A stretch of DNA of 64,000 bases, from the NCBI GenBank assembly GCA_951394045.1, contig OX595988.1, positions 3,673,352 to 3,737,351 of the forward strand. Reading direction: 5' to 3'. Both the position numbers and the translations under genes were made by a program. This stretch comes from Nitzschia sp. DOCU1 (taxonomy: Eukaryota; Bacillariophyta; Bacillariophyceae; Bacillariales; Bacillariaceae). The notes beneath the pieces are model-generated. The model was not told the origin of the DNA, made no database searches, and saw only the letters and a list, made by a program, of their open reading frames with translations. This document shows positions 22,410 to 33,314 of the stretch, in pieces (the first letter of the stretch is position 1; each line of letters opens with the position of its first letter).

Positions 22410-24863
22410 CTAGAACTCTGCTGTCGACTGTAACAAATCTTTCGTCAAATTGCTAGCGGGAACCGTTGCAAGCCCCGTTGAGAATGATCTAGCACAGGAG
22501 ATACTGCCGTTCGTAGCGGCCACTTTCATTCCTCCTTTTGTAGCTGCCGCCGATTCATCCTTGCTAATCAACTGTGCCGATACATCACCCGTTGTTGTGG
22601 GAACCGCAAAGACGCCCGTCATGGGCATGACTTCCTGGGGATTGTTTTGAATACTAGGATTTGATGAAAGCAGTCGTCTCGCCTTGAATCGTTGAAAGCG
22701 CTTTTTGATGCCCCGTACAAACGGGATTTTTCGATGTTTCTTTTTCTGGGATGGCGTCTCCACTTCATCTGTCTCTGGCAAGAGAGTCTCTTCGTTTTCT
22801 TCATCGTCAGACAGGGACGCTGTGAGATCGGATTTATCGTTGCCTTCACCGGTTAAACCAAAGCAATGATTTTCTTGTTTTATCCCAGCCGTTTCCAAAA
22901 AGGCTTGGACGTCAACCTCAATTCCATACTCGAATTCTTCGTCGTTGATTTGCGTAGTGGTCAGAGATGGATCGTCTGCGGGATTCCATTGAATATCCGT
23001 TTCCGCCGGTGGATCAAACATACTCCGTGGCGATGAGTCCGCAATGCCCACATTGTCGACTTGGACATTGTAGATGGGTGCAGGCGCGTAATACCTGCGC
23101 TGAAAGTCAGCGATATCAATTTCAATTCCCGTTTCTTCTTCTTCTTGTTCGTCGTCTTGTGGAGGGCTGACTCTTGGAGGAGAAGACGAAGTAGTTTCAG
23201 TAGTAGCGACTGCATTCTCTGGACAAGGAGAAGTATTATCAACTTCTGTCGGAAGAGAAGGGGCCCTACAAGCAGCGAGCACGTTCTTTTGCCTGGGACT
23301 TGTCCGGGGAGAAGGCTGATTGGGACCCGACGCCGGCGGCTCACGAGTCGGAATGACCACTTCAGACTCTAAGGGGACTTGGGCACTCGAGTGGGTGTTG
23401 CCAACGACTGTTTCTTTCGCTTGCGTTTTTCTTGAAAGAACAGTGGAAGTAACCTCCTCGCCGTCGACAAAGCTCTTGTTATTGATGCCGACAGCAGCTG
23501 TGAGTTCGAGGTCCTCGTCTAGTTGCTTTGTATCATCCGCCATGGAAGATGACGAGGTCGAGTCGACCAATGTAACTTCCTTGTTACTGCCGTTGCCGGT
23601 AGCTTCAAATTCCCCACCCTGAGTAGCAGACACTGTAGGAATAGCAGAGGGATTCGTCGTGCTTTCGTCGTCGTCAATATCTCCAAAACCAGAATCTTCG
23701 CTCCCTGCTGTGATTTCAGGCGGTACATACTTGCTATCTGCAAACTTGCGGCGACGATAGTCGAGTTCTTGATATTCCACCGGGTTCTCCTCCATAGTGG
23801 GACTCTTGGGTAGTGGTTGTAGTTGCTTTGGTTGCTCTTGTTGCGGCAATCCTTTACGGTTGCCGCTTTTACTACCAGAAGCGGCCGAATCTTCTTCTTC
23901 CGATTCAATAGCTGACAGCTCCTCCCATTTCGCCCATCCTACTGGCGCGACGACTCCTCCCTCGCTGGGTGCATTACCATTAACGGGATCCACCGTGACG
24001 ACTGCTCCTTCGCTGGGTGCATTACCATTAGCGGGATCCGTCGTTTCGTTGTTCTGGATCTTGACGGTGGCTGAGGCGACGGACAAGTCAAGCGATGCCG
24101 TCTCGGCCAGGACGGGACTACTATACAAATCATCAAGATTCTCTTTTATCACTTCGCCCGTTTCAGTGAACGCGGGCCACCAAGCAGGGGTCCAAGTCAT
24201 TTCTGGAGTCGGCTCGTCTTCTTCGCCCAGTCTCGCTAGCGACTTGCGAGATTTTGCCTCGGGACGTTTCAGGTTTTGCCTCGTCCTCACGACGATTTCG
24301 TCAGGCTTTTTTCGGGTGGTATTCGCTGCGGCCAATGTCGATACATCACGGCCGCTCATTCCTCCTGCACCACAGGCAAAACGTGAAGCAGTGGCACCAG
24401 CGCCAGCACCGTCCACACAAAATATCATGTTTTCACCATTACAACCAAAGGTTTCCCACTCGGTCGGTCCTTCTAGCACTGAATTCGAGTCCAGCTCGAA
24501 TACTGGATCCTTCTCTTGCTGTTTCTGAGCATTTCCATCATCCGACAAGCTCGCCGGCATGGTTTCCAGAGTTGAATCGTCCCAGCTCAGAGCCTTTTGG
24601 GCTAGTGCTTGCTGTGCGCTATCATAGTCATCAAACCGCTGCTTGGATTCTTGCCGCATCGCAATATCTTGACATTTCGAAAATGCTGATACGCAATTTC
24701 CACTACTCACCAACGTATCCACCAAGGCCCCAATGGCCAAGATTTCCGTCGGATGTCCTTCGTCGGTAGTAAGGAGACAGCCAGCAGGAGTATCGTAATG
24801 AAGATGGCGATGAAATTCATCCGTGGCGCCACCGCCACCACCATAACTATTGGACATGGCCAT
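22410..24863 (-). CDS. Acidic disordered orphan protein; start set by a paralogous fragment
   Basis: The open frame extends up to 25289, but I place the start at 24863 (MAMSNSYGG). A truncated copy at 30370-30900 keeps the same start region (accATGccctta), with an in-frame stop just upstream, and its protein aligns from there. That gives 817 residues. Residues 1-65 are the best-conserved part (GGATDEFHRHL, TTDEGHPTEILAIGALVDTL). The rest is acidic and low in complexity, with a small repeat (DP-NGNAPSEG twice) and two similar patches (TGIEIDIADF and YGIEVDVQAF). Near the C-terminus is a basic block (KKHRKIPFVRGIKKRFQRF). Function unknown. Confidence 0.65.
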   Translation of the reverse strand: MAMSNSYGGGGGATDEFHRHLHYDTPAGCLLTTDEGHPTEILAIGALVDTLVSSGNCVSAFSKCQDIAMRQESKQRFDDYDSAQQALAQKALSWDDSTLETMPASLSDDGNAQKQQEKDPVFELDSNSVLEGPTEWETFGCNGENMIFCVDGAGAGATASRFACGAGGMSGRDVSTLAAANTTRKKPDEIVVRTRQNLKRPEAKSRKSLARLGEEDEPTPEMTWTPAWWPAFTETGEVIKENLDDLYSSPVLAETASLDLSVASATVKIQNNETTDPANGNAPSEGAVVTVDPVNGNAPSEGGVVAPVGWAKWEELSAIESEEEDSAASGSKSGNRKGLPQQEQPKQLQPLPKSPTMEENPVEYQELDYRRRKFADSKYVPPEITAGSEDSGFGDIDDDESTTNPSAIPTVSATQGGEFEATGNGSNKEVTLVDSTSSSSMADDTKQLDEDLELTAAVGINNKSFVDGEEVTSTVLSRKTQAKETVVGNTHSSAQVPLESEVVIPTREPPASGPNQPSPRTSPRQKNVLAACRAPSLPTEVDNTSPCPENAVATTETTSSSPPRVSPPQDDEQEEEETGIEIDIADFQRRYYAPAPIYNVQVDNVGIADSSPRSMFDPPAETDIQWNPADDPSLTTTQINDEEFEYGIEVDVQAFLETAGIKQENHCFGLTGEGNDKSDLTASLSDDEENEETLLPETDEVETPSQKKKHRKIPFVRGIKKRFQRFKARRLLSSNPSIQNNPQEVMPMTGVFAVPTTTGDVSAQLISKDESAAATKGGMKVAATNGSISCARSFSTGLATVPASNLTKDLLQSTAEF

Positions 24864-25255
24864 GGTTACATTCAGTCCAGGTGGCAAACACAACACAACC
24901 TTGTGTTGCAATGGCACCTCTATTGCTTTCGATTCATTCATTCCTCGTTTAACTCGCCCCACCACGCACAAACGGAGTGGATGGATGGTCGGAAGTATTT
25001 CGAATGTGCCCCCACCAAATTTTGCGGGAACAAACTCTCTAATTATTTTAGAGGCATATTTCAGCAAGCCGAGAAACGGAAATGGATGACGCCCGTCGCA
25101 CTTTTTGGCGCCAAAATTCATACCCTCCATCCTATGTGAAGTTAGCGAAGTCTCGTACCAACGGAAAAAAGATTTCGGCGTCGGTTCGGGGTCAACGATT
25201 GGCATTGTATCATGTGCTATTTCCCCTTTGCTCGAAGAAGTCCACCCGGCCCCCG
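24864..25255 (-). promoter_or_regulatory. 5' leader and promoter region shared with 30430-30905
   Basis: This non-coding block upstream of the 22410-24863 gene is recognisably repeated at about 30490-30905. The best-kept pieces are aattattttagaggcatatt and agcaagccgaraaacggaaa (25035-25095), and ggcattgtatcatgtg with ccctttgctcgaagaag (25200-25245). It must contain the start of transcription, but which pieces are functional cannot be decided from two copies of unknown age. Confidence 0.5.
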
Positions 25256-26439
25256 AAATCATACAGACAGTAGAACTCCAATCCCCCATCTCCTTGCATT
25301 ATGACCGATGGGGCATATCATGCAAGTATTTACGTCGTTTCTTAAGCCACTTTGGATCAACTTTGGGCGTTCTGCCAAGACGGCAAGTGTCGAACCCGTA
25401 CTTTTTGGAGTGATAGATCCCCCCTGGTCCCATATCCCCCTCTCCTAAGTAAGCATTCGACTATGAGAAATTATGTATTTTCATATTGTAAGTTACTCAA
25501 TTTATGTGAGAAATGTACGTAAGAATACTAAAATTCTCCGTTCTCCAATTACAGGTTTGGCGGGTATTTCACCCCAAAAATTACAGTACGTAGGTAGCTC
25601 TTTGATATTGAATGACAGAAATGCCCCGTTTTCGTCCAAAATCGGTGCTTTTTGATTGAATTCGCGTCCTCGACGTGTCCTACTTTGATGCGCATTTATG
25701 GACGTTTTGATAGCGTATTTAACACTACGACACAAAAGATTAAAATTTGACTTTCGATTTACCAATTTGAAACTTCTTTTTGTGTACGAACTAACGATTT
25801 CGTAGAACTCTGCCTGTCGGAGGTCCGATTCCATGAGGGTAGAAAATGGGACCAGAGATAATTATTGAGTTTACTAAGCACTTCGAATCGTTCTTGACCA
25901 TAAAAAAAGAGAGGATGAATGCTCCGTCGGGGTTTGATAGAGGAAGTGAGATGCCCCAAGAGCCATAAATCAGCCATACGGATCAACCTTGGGCCTTTTA
26001 AAAAAGAAAAAAACATAGAGAACTCCGTCTGCAATCCAATTCGATTCACTAGGTAGATTGGGACTAGAGCCATAATCATTGAGTTTCCTATAGCATTTCG
26101 AATCTCGTCCTGGATCATATATAAAAAGAAAGTAGATGGAGAACGCTCCATCGGATTGCGTTGGTCCAATCGATAGCAGGAAATGAACTACCGGTATTTG
26201 CTGACATATGGCCTATAAACCATATATCATTGAATATCTATTCAGGTTGTTGGTTTCCCTTCACTCGGAGAATTGTGCCCAACTTAAAGCAGGTAAAAAC
26301 TACCCATGTGGTCTGGATGTCGATTCTCTACTAAGATACACATGAATTAGGCACTACCTGAAGCCCCCACTTTTTCCGATTTCGACTTTTGCGAATCTGC
26401 AAGAATACCATCAGAGCAAGCATACTTCCTCAAAACACA
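25256..26439. other. Intergenic, AT-rich, with related repeat units
   Basis: About 1.2 kb between divergently transcribed genes. Two related segments with a spacing of about 212 bp are annotated separately. Minus-strand frames (25502-26169) are open but compositionally like AT-rich spacer. Confidence 0.55.
25847..26156. repeat. Diverged direct repeat upstream of secreted-protein gene
   Basis: The segment at 25847-25931 (gggaccagagataat ... gaatgctccgtcgg) is repeated at about 26059-26156 (gggactagagccataat ... gaacgctccatcgg) with substitutions and indels. It lies 280-590 bp upstream of the coding start at 26440. Confidence 0.65.
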
Positions 26440-29400
26440 ATGAAAACCTCGTTCAAATTGCTTGTTTTCGCGGGTGCACTTCAATCCAAGGCGTTCGTGG
26501 TATCCTCGGCAGGTTGCTGCTCACAGAATCACAAGGACTGCATCAACTGGTGCAATAGCGAGTCTGCATGTGAAGCTAACTGCGCGGGTAACCCGCAGAC
26601 TCTTTGGCTTTCTCAAGGGGGCGCTGAGAATTCTCCAAACTGCATCGCCAGATGGAACGGCGGTTGCACGACCAATAGCGATTGTTGCGGCACTTTGGTC
26701 TGCGACATGGAGAAAAATAGCAACTGGAAGCAATGTGGGCACGCCATAGACATTTGTGGCACGTACCAAAAGGGAAACTGCCCAACGACTCGAGGCAACT
26801 GCAAAGTCGTCAACAATGCGTGCGTTGCTGCTGCTGCATACTACCATGAAGCCCTCCCAGCATCGCCAACCGTGGCACCGGTACCTAAGCCAACCCCTGC
26901 GCCGGTGGCCCCAACAACCCCTGCCCCTGTTCCTGCCACTACTCCTGCGCCTTTACCGCCACCGACTCAAGCGCCCGTAAACAGTCCCGGCACTAACTGC
27001 ATCGCCAACGGCATCAAAGTCATCGAAGCCGAGGCTGATCCTGCTCTTCCAGCCGGCGCGTTCGTCTACTCCAATCCAACCGGGTCGACAGTCGACATTA
27101 CGGTGAAACAGCTTTGGAAGAGCTCAGGCATCAGCTGGATCGCGCCTGTCTATCGTCAGAACGGGCAAGACTTTGTTTGCAACGGGAGCGATAAGAGAGA
27201 AGAAGTGCCTCCGGCAACCAGCTACACCTACACGGCCCAGTGCAACTCAAATGGAATCGCCCAAGTCGTCTTGTACGTCCACGACGGAAGCTTCAAGGAC
27301 AGTTCGGAACCCAATACTTACAACTGCAACGGTTGGGGAAACATCAACGGTATCGCCACGTACAAATTTGAGGTGCCGTGCAATGGATCAAACCTTTGCG
27401 GCGGACCCCAGCCAACTCCTGCACCAGTACCCAAGCCAACCCCTGCCCCGGTACCCCCGCCTACCCTGGCGCCAGTACCCAAACCGACCCCTGCCCCTGT
27501 GCCACCGCCCACCACTGCACCGGTACCCACACCAACCACCTATGGTTGTGCCCTGCCCCAGTACTTCCGCAAGTATACATTCATCACCAAGGGAGGCGCC
27601 AACATTGCTGCCCACAACACGTATACTGGCTTCGTTGTTGGCGGCCAATTGTACGTGAACTGGCAACAGCAGATTGACGTATACACCAACAGCTCGAGTG
27701 GCTTGACTTCTTCCGAGAAGCAAAGCTACTATCAGTCCTTCAACGGGCCCAATATCCAGGTCAATGCGTGGGAAGGCACTCGACTACAATGCAACGGCTG
27801 TACCTTTACTCAAGCCGCCGATCCCCTCAGTGCAGCTGGGGTCGACTGGACTCAGCTCGAGTGGCTGGCTCAGAACGCGGTGAACTCTTCGACCAACGAG
27901 TTCAGCGTTCATGTCGTTACAAAGGGAGGAACCTTTGATCAATCCATGTTCATCGGCGACGTTACGGACGAAGACAACTCGAGAACGTTGGTGATCTTCA
28001 ACACTGCTGAAGAAATCATCTTGGGCACGTCTCCGTATGGCAAAAAGTGGGGTCCTTCGGTCATTGCACCTTTTGCCAAGGTGACACTGATAAGCGGCAA
28101 TGACTTTTTGGACGGAGTCGTCTATGCCAAGGAGTTTGTCAGCGCCAACAACAACCAACAGCTCCACGGCAACTATTACCTCGGACCCATCTCGTGTGCT
28201 ACCACCGTCACCCCTGCTCCGGTACCAAAGCCGACACCTGCACCCGTCCCCCCGCCCACTCCTGCACCGGTACCAAAGCCGACACCTGCACCAGTACCCC
28301 CGCCCACCCCTGCACCGGTACCAAAGCCGACACCTGCACCAGTACCCCCGCCCACCCCTGCACCGGTACCAAAGCCAACTCCTGCACCAGTACCCCCGCC
28401 AACGCCTGCACCGGTACCCCAACCAACCCCTGCACCAGTACCCCCGCCAACGCCTGCACCGGTACCCCAACCAACCCCTGCACCAGTACCCCCGCCAACG
28501 CCTGCGCCAGTACCCAAGCCAACTCCTGCACCGGTACCCCCGCCGACCCCTGCGCCAGTACCCAAGCCAACTCCTGCACCGGTACCCCCGCCAACTCCTG
28601 CACCGGTTCCTGCCCCGCTTCCAAAAGTGGAGATCACGAAGTTTGGTGGTCCTCGTGGCTCTTGCCCTGTCAAAATGAATCCTCCTCCTCTTGCCTCTCA
28701 GATAACGGGTCTGGGTCTTGGGCTTCAAGACGTCTCGTACTTGACCGGTGCAGACTGGACGTTTGAGTTCTGCTACGTCCTGACAAACACTGGCAATGAG
28801 TGCCTCGAAGCGGCCTCCATGACTGACTCCGCCCCCAACGGAGCCCCCCCTGGCGGCTACACATTTTCCGGACTGTGGTGCCCCGGTGAGACTAAAGTAA
28901 TCAACGGCCCCCCGTCAATTTCCGATTCTGATGGTGAGCCCCCTGTGGCGGCCAAGATCTGTGGTAGGGGTGTGATGTCAGGACAAGTTGTCTGCGACGA
29001 GGATGACGCCAGGATCACTACGCCACCGACTTGTCCTTTCGATATGCCCAACCCAGGCAGCGATTACTGCAAGGGCCAAAATGGCGTACTCCCTGTTCAA
29101 GTCGTTGGCGCCGACAAGAAGCCCAGCGATGTTGATATCATTTACGGCATCAGCTCCTCGGATGGAGGCAAGTCTGTCACTTTTTCCGTGGCCAATCCGT
29201 TCACGGCGCCGATGCAGATGTACGTTCAGTACCACGCTCCTTCTAGTACGGAAGGTGATGGCTGGCGGGAGGCGTGCGACGATGCTAGCGTCGATGACTG
29301 TGGGGACATGAACCCTATCACTGCGAATTGTCTGTACGGTAATGGAAAGCCCTACACTCTCGTCCAAGTCTACTTCTGGGATCTAAACGGCGAGTCTCCA

Positions 29401-29580
29401 ATCTTTGGCGGCGCCGACGTATACCAATGTTGCGAGAACAAGCCGCCACCGTCGGTTGGAGTCGTCGCGCAATACTCGTTCCTCATTAGATGCGAGTGTC
29501 CGACGGATTCTCGACGACGCCTGGGCCAGCGCGAAGATAAAATGGACTTTGAAGCGATCCTCCCCCTCTTCGAAAAATAA
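26440..29580 (+). CDS. Modular secreted protein with Thr/Pro linkers and choice-of-anchor-A-like domain
   Basis: The start is set at the ATG at 26440, which opens a good signal peptide ([19 protein letters not shown]); frame upstream has no ATG. The mature part of the 1046-residue protein is: a Cys-rich module (about 23-125, with a [13 protein letters not shown] pattern); linker 1 (141-184); a beta-rich module (186-317); linker 2 (321-367); a choice-of-anchor-A-like domain (369-587: [50 protein letters not shown]); linker 3 (589-727, eight 16-residue [16 protein letters not shown] units); and a Cys-rich C-terminal region (729-1046) ending with RRRLGQ. Thr/Pro linkers are typical O-glycosylation targets. 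Choice-of-anchor-A domains have been reported in diatom adhesive-trail proteins, so a cell-surface or adhesive role is a reasonable inference. Confidence 0.8.
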   Translation: MKTSFKLLVFAGALQSKAFVVSSAGCCSQNHKDCINWCNSESACEANCAGNPQTLWLSQGGAENSPNCIARWNGGCTTNSDCCGTLVCDMEKNSNWKQCGHAIDICGTYQKGNCPTTRGNCKVVNNACVAAAAYYHEALPASPTVAPVPKPTPAPVAPTTPAPVPATTPAPLPPPTQAPVNSPGTNCIANGIKVIEAEADPALPAGAFVYSNPTGSTVDITVKQLWKSSGISWIAPVYRQNGQDFVCNGSDKREEVPPATSYTYTAQCNSNGIAQVVLYVHDGSFKDSSEPNTYNCNGWGNINGIATYKFEVPCNGSNLCGGPQPTPAPVPKPTPAPVPPPTLAPVPKPTPAPVPPPTTAPVPTPTTYGCALPQYFRKYTFITKGGANIAAHNTYTGFVVGGQLYVNWQQQIDVYTNSSSGLTSSEKQSYYQSFNGPNIQVNAWEGTRLQCNGCTFTQAADPLSAAGVDWTQLEWLAQNAVNSSTNEFSVHVVTKGGTFDQSMFIGDVTDEDNSRTLVIFNTAEEIILGTSPYGKKWGPSVIAPFAKVTLISGNDFLDGVVYAKEFVSANNNQQLHGNYYLGPISCATTVTPAPVPKPTPAPVPPPTPAPVPKPTPAPVPPPTPAPVPKPTPAPVPPPTPAPVPKPTPAPVPPPTPAPVPQPTPAPVPPPTPAPVPQPTPAPVPPPTPAPVPKPTPAPVPPPTPAPVPKPTPAPVPPPTPAPVPAPLPKVEITKFGGPRGSCPVKMNPPPLASQITGLGLGLQDVSYLTGADWTFEFCYVLTNTGNECLEAASMTDSAPNGAPPGGYTFSGLWCPGETKVINGPPSISDSDGEPPVAAKICGRGVMSGQVVCDEDDARITTPPTCPFDMPNPGSDYCKGQNGVLPVQVVGADKKPSDVDIIYGISSSDGGKSVTFSVANPFTAPMQMYVQYHAPSSTEGDGWREACDDASVDDCGDMNPITANCLYGNGKPYTLVQVYFWDLNGESPIFGGADVYQCCENKPPPSVGVVAQYSFLIRCECPTDSRRRLGQREDKMDFEAILPLFEK
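28205..28620 (+). repeat. Coding 48-bp tandem repeats (Thr/Pro linker)
   Basis: About eight and a half units of 48 bp encode [16 protein letters not shown], with Lys/Gln variation at one position. Neighbouring units are close to identical, some over 60 bases, which indicates recent unequal exchange. Shorter relatives sit at 26860-26990 and 27400-27540. The array creates long spurious open frames on both strands. Confidence 0.95.
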
Positions 29581-30369
29581 GCAAAGAAAGTGAGGGATAC
29601 TGGGTCTAAACTGCATGTAAGCCTGCATAGATTTTATTTACCATATCATACTCCTCAAACAGAGCAGTGCGTTTGAAGCCATACCAGTCGTAGATGACTA
29701 CCGGTCCTCCGATGCACCGATTACCGAGCTGACCAAGCATGCTCCCATGTTCGCGAGGCGCCCCACACAGGGCGGGCTAGGGTAAACTCGTTGTTCCAGG
29801 CCGTGACTGACATTCCGAGTCATCCGTCGTCAGGGCCGCCACTTCTTGTCCTAACCGAAAATCGCAATGGCCGATGGACCAAGGTCAAGAGAAACTGTCA
29901 ATGCGTCCACAGAGACCGAGCTGTGAATCAGACTTGCATGCCTTCGCTGACCACTGATAGCGATGTCGACTTGGCTGTGTGGTGTGATGTGTCTGCAAAG
30001 TCGCCCATTCCAACACTGACAAAATCGACTCCAATCTTTGTGGGTTCTTGTCAACCCGAACGGCAATAATCCCCACGGATTGTGTTTTGGCAACTGGGTT
30101 TTTTACCATCTGCCACCGCGCGTGCTCCGTCCTCGAGAATCCGTCGGTCCATCACCTTGGATGAGGACGCCTGGGACGGCGGTCACAGAGTTTTAGAACA
30201 ACGTTCGTGCCTATGGCATCAAGAAGGACAAGGCTTCATGGACTGCGTGGGGTATCGTCGGCTGCAAAGATTACTTCTTGATACGAGTATGCCTAATTCT
30301 GGCAGTCGTCGCATGTTGTCAAGGTTTCGGCCCGCATCTTGTCTGACAGTGATGCCGACGACGCGACTA

Positions 30370-30905
30370 AACGACCAAGATTTCCGTCAGATTTCCTTCG
30401 TCTGTGATGAGAAAGCCAGTATGATGATCATCGTAAGGGAGATGGCGATGAAAAGCATCCGTGGCGCCACCAATGCCATACCTATCGGATAAGGGCATGG
30501 TGACAATCAATCAAGATGCAAACAAAAGACAACCTCGTGGTGCAATGGCGCCGCTATTTGCAACGGGCTTTTGGTTTTCCATTTACCGCGAGGGATGGAT
30601 TGGATAGACAATGGCTTTTCAGAAATATTTATCTAATACCCCTTCCGAATTTTGCGGTAGCAAAATCTTTAATTATTGAGAGGGCATATGTCAGCAAGCC
30701 GAACAACGGAAATGAATGACGCCCGTCTCACATTTGGCGCCAGATTTAATATCGTCCAATGCGTACATTCGTACCTACACTGCTGATTGGTTTACCGAGA
30801 GTAACAACGGACAAGATTTCGGCATCGGCTCTGGGTCAACATTGGCATTGTATCATGTGTGCTATTTCCCCTTTGCTCGAAGAAGTCCACCCCCGCCGTC
30901 CCCGC
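30370..30905 (-). pseudogene. Truncated copy of the 5' end and promoter of the 22410-24863 gene
   Basis: On the minus strand an ATG (first base 30492) opens MPLSDRYGIGGATDAFHRHL, continuing through TDEGNLTEILVV to an in-frame stop near 30373. It aligns with MSNSYGGGGGATDEFHRHL and TDEGHPTEILAI of the gene at 22410-24863. Upstream sequence (to about 30905) matches that gene's promoter region. Beyond about 30370 no similarity to the rest of the gene was seen. Either it is a broken duplicate or a very short surviving ORF of about 40 codons. Confidence 0.75.
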
Positions 30906-31110
30906 CCGCCCACAATCCAATCCAAATAAAAGCAATGGACGATAGCCACAGCGATGGAGAGAGGAATGGGGATCATCGAAAAGCAATGCCATTGTTATTG
31001 TTAGAAGGACCTGCTCTGCTGACGACCACTACTTCGTTGGACGTGTATTATGTATCATCTAGCTAGGTAATTTCCTCGTGCAGCGTCCCGGACCACGGGG
31101 AAACGCGGCA

Positions 31111-31145
31111 GCTACTACTACTAGGCATGGCCTACTAGTAGTAGC
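31111..31145. other. Hairpin-forming inverted repeat
   Basis: A left arm gctactactactaggc (31111-31126), loop atg and right arm gcctactagtagtagc (31130-31145) pair at 15 of 16 positions. It lies in non-coding DNA about 800 bp upstream of the sulfotransferase-like gene. No U-run follows and no role is known. Confidence 0.8.
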
Positions 31146-31948
31146 AACGCAACAACGGTACCACCATGTGCTTGCTTGGATAGCTGGTGCCAAATCAGTG
31201 AATGTTTCTCTTTGTTTTTGCCCTGCCGCTCCTTGAAGACGTGGCGGCCCAATTCTTCTCTTGCTCCAACCACGTCGAGATGCCTCTACTTCATGATAGG
31301 CAGTCATGTTTCGCCGCGTGACTGGAACTTTCCGGACAAGAAACCTGCTGGAAGCGGATGGAACGAAGCGAAGCCCATTTGTCTACTGGAGGCGAAGCCC
31401 AATCGGATTGGCGAAGCCCAAAATTTTGTCCAGCGTATTTAGAAATGGCAGTTGCCCGCGGCGTCCAATCGTATCGCCCATGGTCTAAATGTTGTGTCTG
31501 GATACATGTCAGGGGGGCGTCGTCGATTCAATGCGTTTTCCAAAGTTACAGTCTTCAAGGTCAAACGAGAGGATTCGAAAGGTGTGGCGGTGCAATGCAC
31601 AGACGTCTATACTATATTTAACACATTTGAAGAAACTACGTTACAAGACACCCAAGAAAGTCCCTTCTATGCCATTGGAAGATGGGGCACCTGCTCGTTT
31701 TTTCCAGAGCCGTTTAAAATAGCTAAACGAATCGCAAAACGCCATACAATCGCCAGCATCGCCTTGGAGCCGCACCGGCGACACACACAAGGCCAACGCC
31801 CACAATGACTCGGAGTAAGCTTCTAAAAAAATTGTTGACTTCCGCGCAAAAAAGTTAACCGAAAGTTTATTTGCGTTTGTGGTTCAGGGTATCTCTTCTC
31901 TGTCGATTTCGTTATTTCAATCAATCTACATCGGCATTATTAGCAACC

Positions 31949-33122
31949 ATGGCCTCTAGTATGACAATGAAAACAGGCGCCGATCTTCGCTTCGAAGCGG
32001 GGAGTTGGCAGGAGGCCTTTCACGACATTTACATCGGTCTCCTGGTGGGCATGGGGCACGTGTACAAGATCTTTGTGCAAATGCCGTGGCAGTACTTGTT
32101 CGGATCGACAGTCCAATCCCAGCTGTCACAGAGTGGAGAGCTTAAGGTCGTCGGTGTGGGGTTCGGCAGAACCGGAACGGTAAGCAGTTAGACGCCGCAG
32201 AGAGTGTCTGAGCGCTCAGCCGAACGAGTCTTACACAGTATCGTTGCACATCTTAACTTAACAGTACTCGGTCAAGTTGGCTTTGGAAGAACTGGGCATG
32301 CCTACATTGCACACACAACACCTCTACGAACCGGAAAACGAAGCCATTTTCAAAATGTGGACCGATCTCATCTTTCAACCGAGCCTGGATCGAGGTCACG
32401 CCACCCTAGGCGAGCCAGACTTTGATACTATTACTCAACACGGCTATCAAGCCACCATGGACTTTCCTGTTGCTCTTTACTACGATCAAATCCTACAAAA
32501 GTATCCCGGCTGCAAGTTTATTTTGACGACACGCGAAAACAGTGAGGTGTGGTTTCGATCGTGGGAATCCATGACTAAATCCATTAGTACTCCGGCGAAC
32601 TTGGGAGGCATCTTTTTGACGGGCGTCCAACGCTATTCCATCTATCTGCGATGGCTCTTTGCCGTGGTCAATCAAGACGACGCATTTATTACTAGCTCGA
32701 TTCCAAAGATTCATCAAGACAAGGTCAAAGCTATTGAGAGTTATGAAGAACACAATCGACGCATTCGAGAATTGATTCCTTCGGATAGACTATTGGAATA
32801 TTCCGTCAAACAAGGATGGCAACCCCTCTGTGACTTTTTGGAGATATCACAGTGCCCCACAACACCCTTCCCCAAGACTAACTCGGCACGAAGTGTCCAA
32901 GTCCAAAGTATTTCGAGTACCGTGGTACCGCTGGTGGTGATTTTGTTTTGCTTGTTTACCCTGTTTGCCAAGGGATTTCAACGACTGACGGGTCGCACCA
33001 TTATGCAATGGGTTCAATTGCAAACAACCCTCTTGCCACACTTTTTACGAAAGACCTTGATTGGCACGAAAGAATATGAAAAGGCCATTCACAAGAAGCA
33101 TGATGATATTCTTTCGGCATAG
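31949..33122 (+). CDS. Sulfotransferase-like protein (Sulfotransfer_4 type), two exons
   Basis: Exon 1 is 31949-32179 and exon 2 is 32265-33122; the 85-bp intron has GTAAGC and ACAG borders. Joining gives 362 residues. The splice restores GVGFGRTGTYS (residues 69-79), a phosphate-binding loop of PAPS-dependent sulfotransferase-type P-loop proteins, which neither exon has alone. Further family features are YQATMDFPVALYYDQIL, YPGCKFILTTRENSEVWFRS (the 3'-phosphate-binding region) and a C-terminal hydrophobic segment at about 298-313. The start ATG lies in a good context (aaccATGgcc). Members of this family are widespread in algae and fungi and mostly uncharacterised; the substrate is unknown. 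A tail-side membrane anchor is unusual and suggests attachment to an internal membrane. Confidence 0.8.
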
Positions 33123-33314
33123 ATTTGTTGCCTCTGCTGGGTACTGGTTTGTGGAACTCAAATGTATGGATGTATTATAAAAGTCAACCACAGCAACAAC
33201 TACAACAATAATATGAAAACTTTATACTCTCTCAGCAAATAGTAGCTACTGTGTAGAGTGCAATCGCAATATCTGAGATGGTACTAAACTTTAAGCCTGG
33301 ACGAATGTCGTGTA

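Larger units (their letters stand above)
29581..31948. other. Intergenic with truncated gene copy and hairpin
   Basis: About 2.4 kb. It contains the truncated paralog at 30370-30905 and a hairpin at 31111-31145. Three gcgaagccca motifs fall close together at 31368-31420. The frames at 31306-31808 are short and overlapping and were not called. Confidence 0.55.

Noticed and set aside
24864..25289. Extension of the 22410 gene to the upstream ATG at 25289
   Set aside because: The duplicated fragment at 30370-30905 preserves the start at the position equivalent to 24863 and has an in-frame stop upstream, and the extension has the look of promoter sequence.
27784..28728. 314-codon minus-strand frame (and several other long frames) opposite the secreted-protein gene
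   Set aside because: They are created by the 48-bp proline-rich repeats, which stay open in nearly every frame. Products are monotonous Arg/Tyr/Trp or Gly/Val repeats with no start context.
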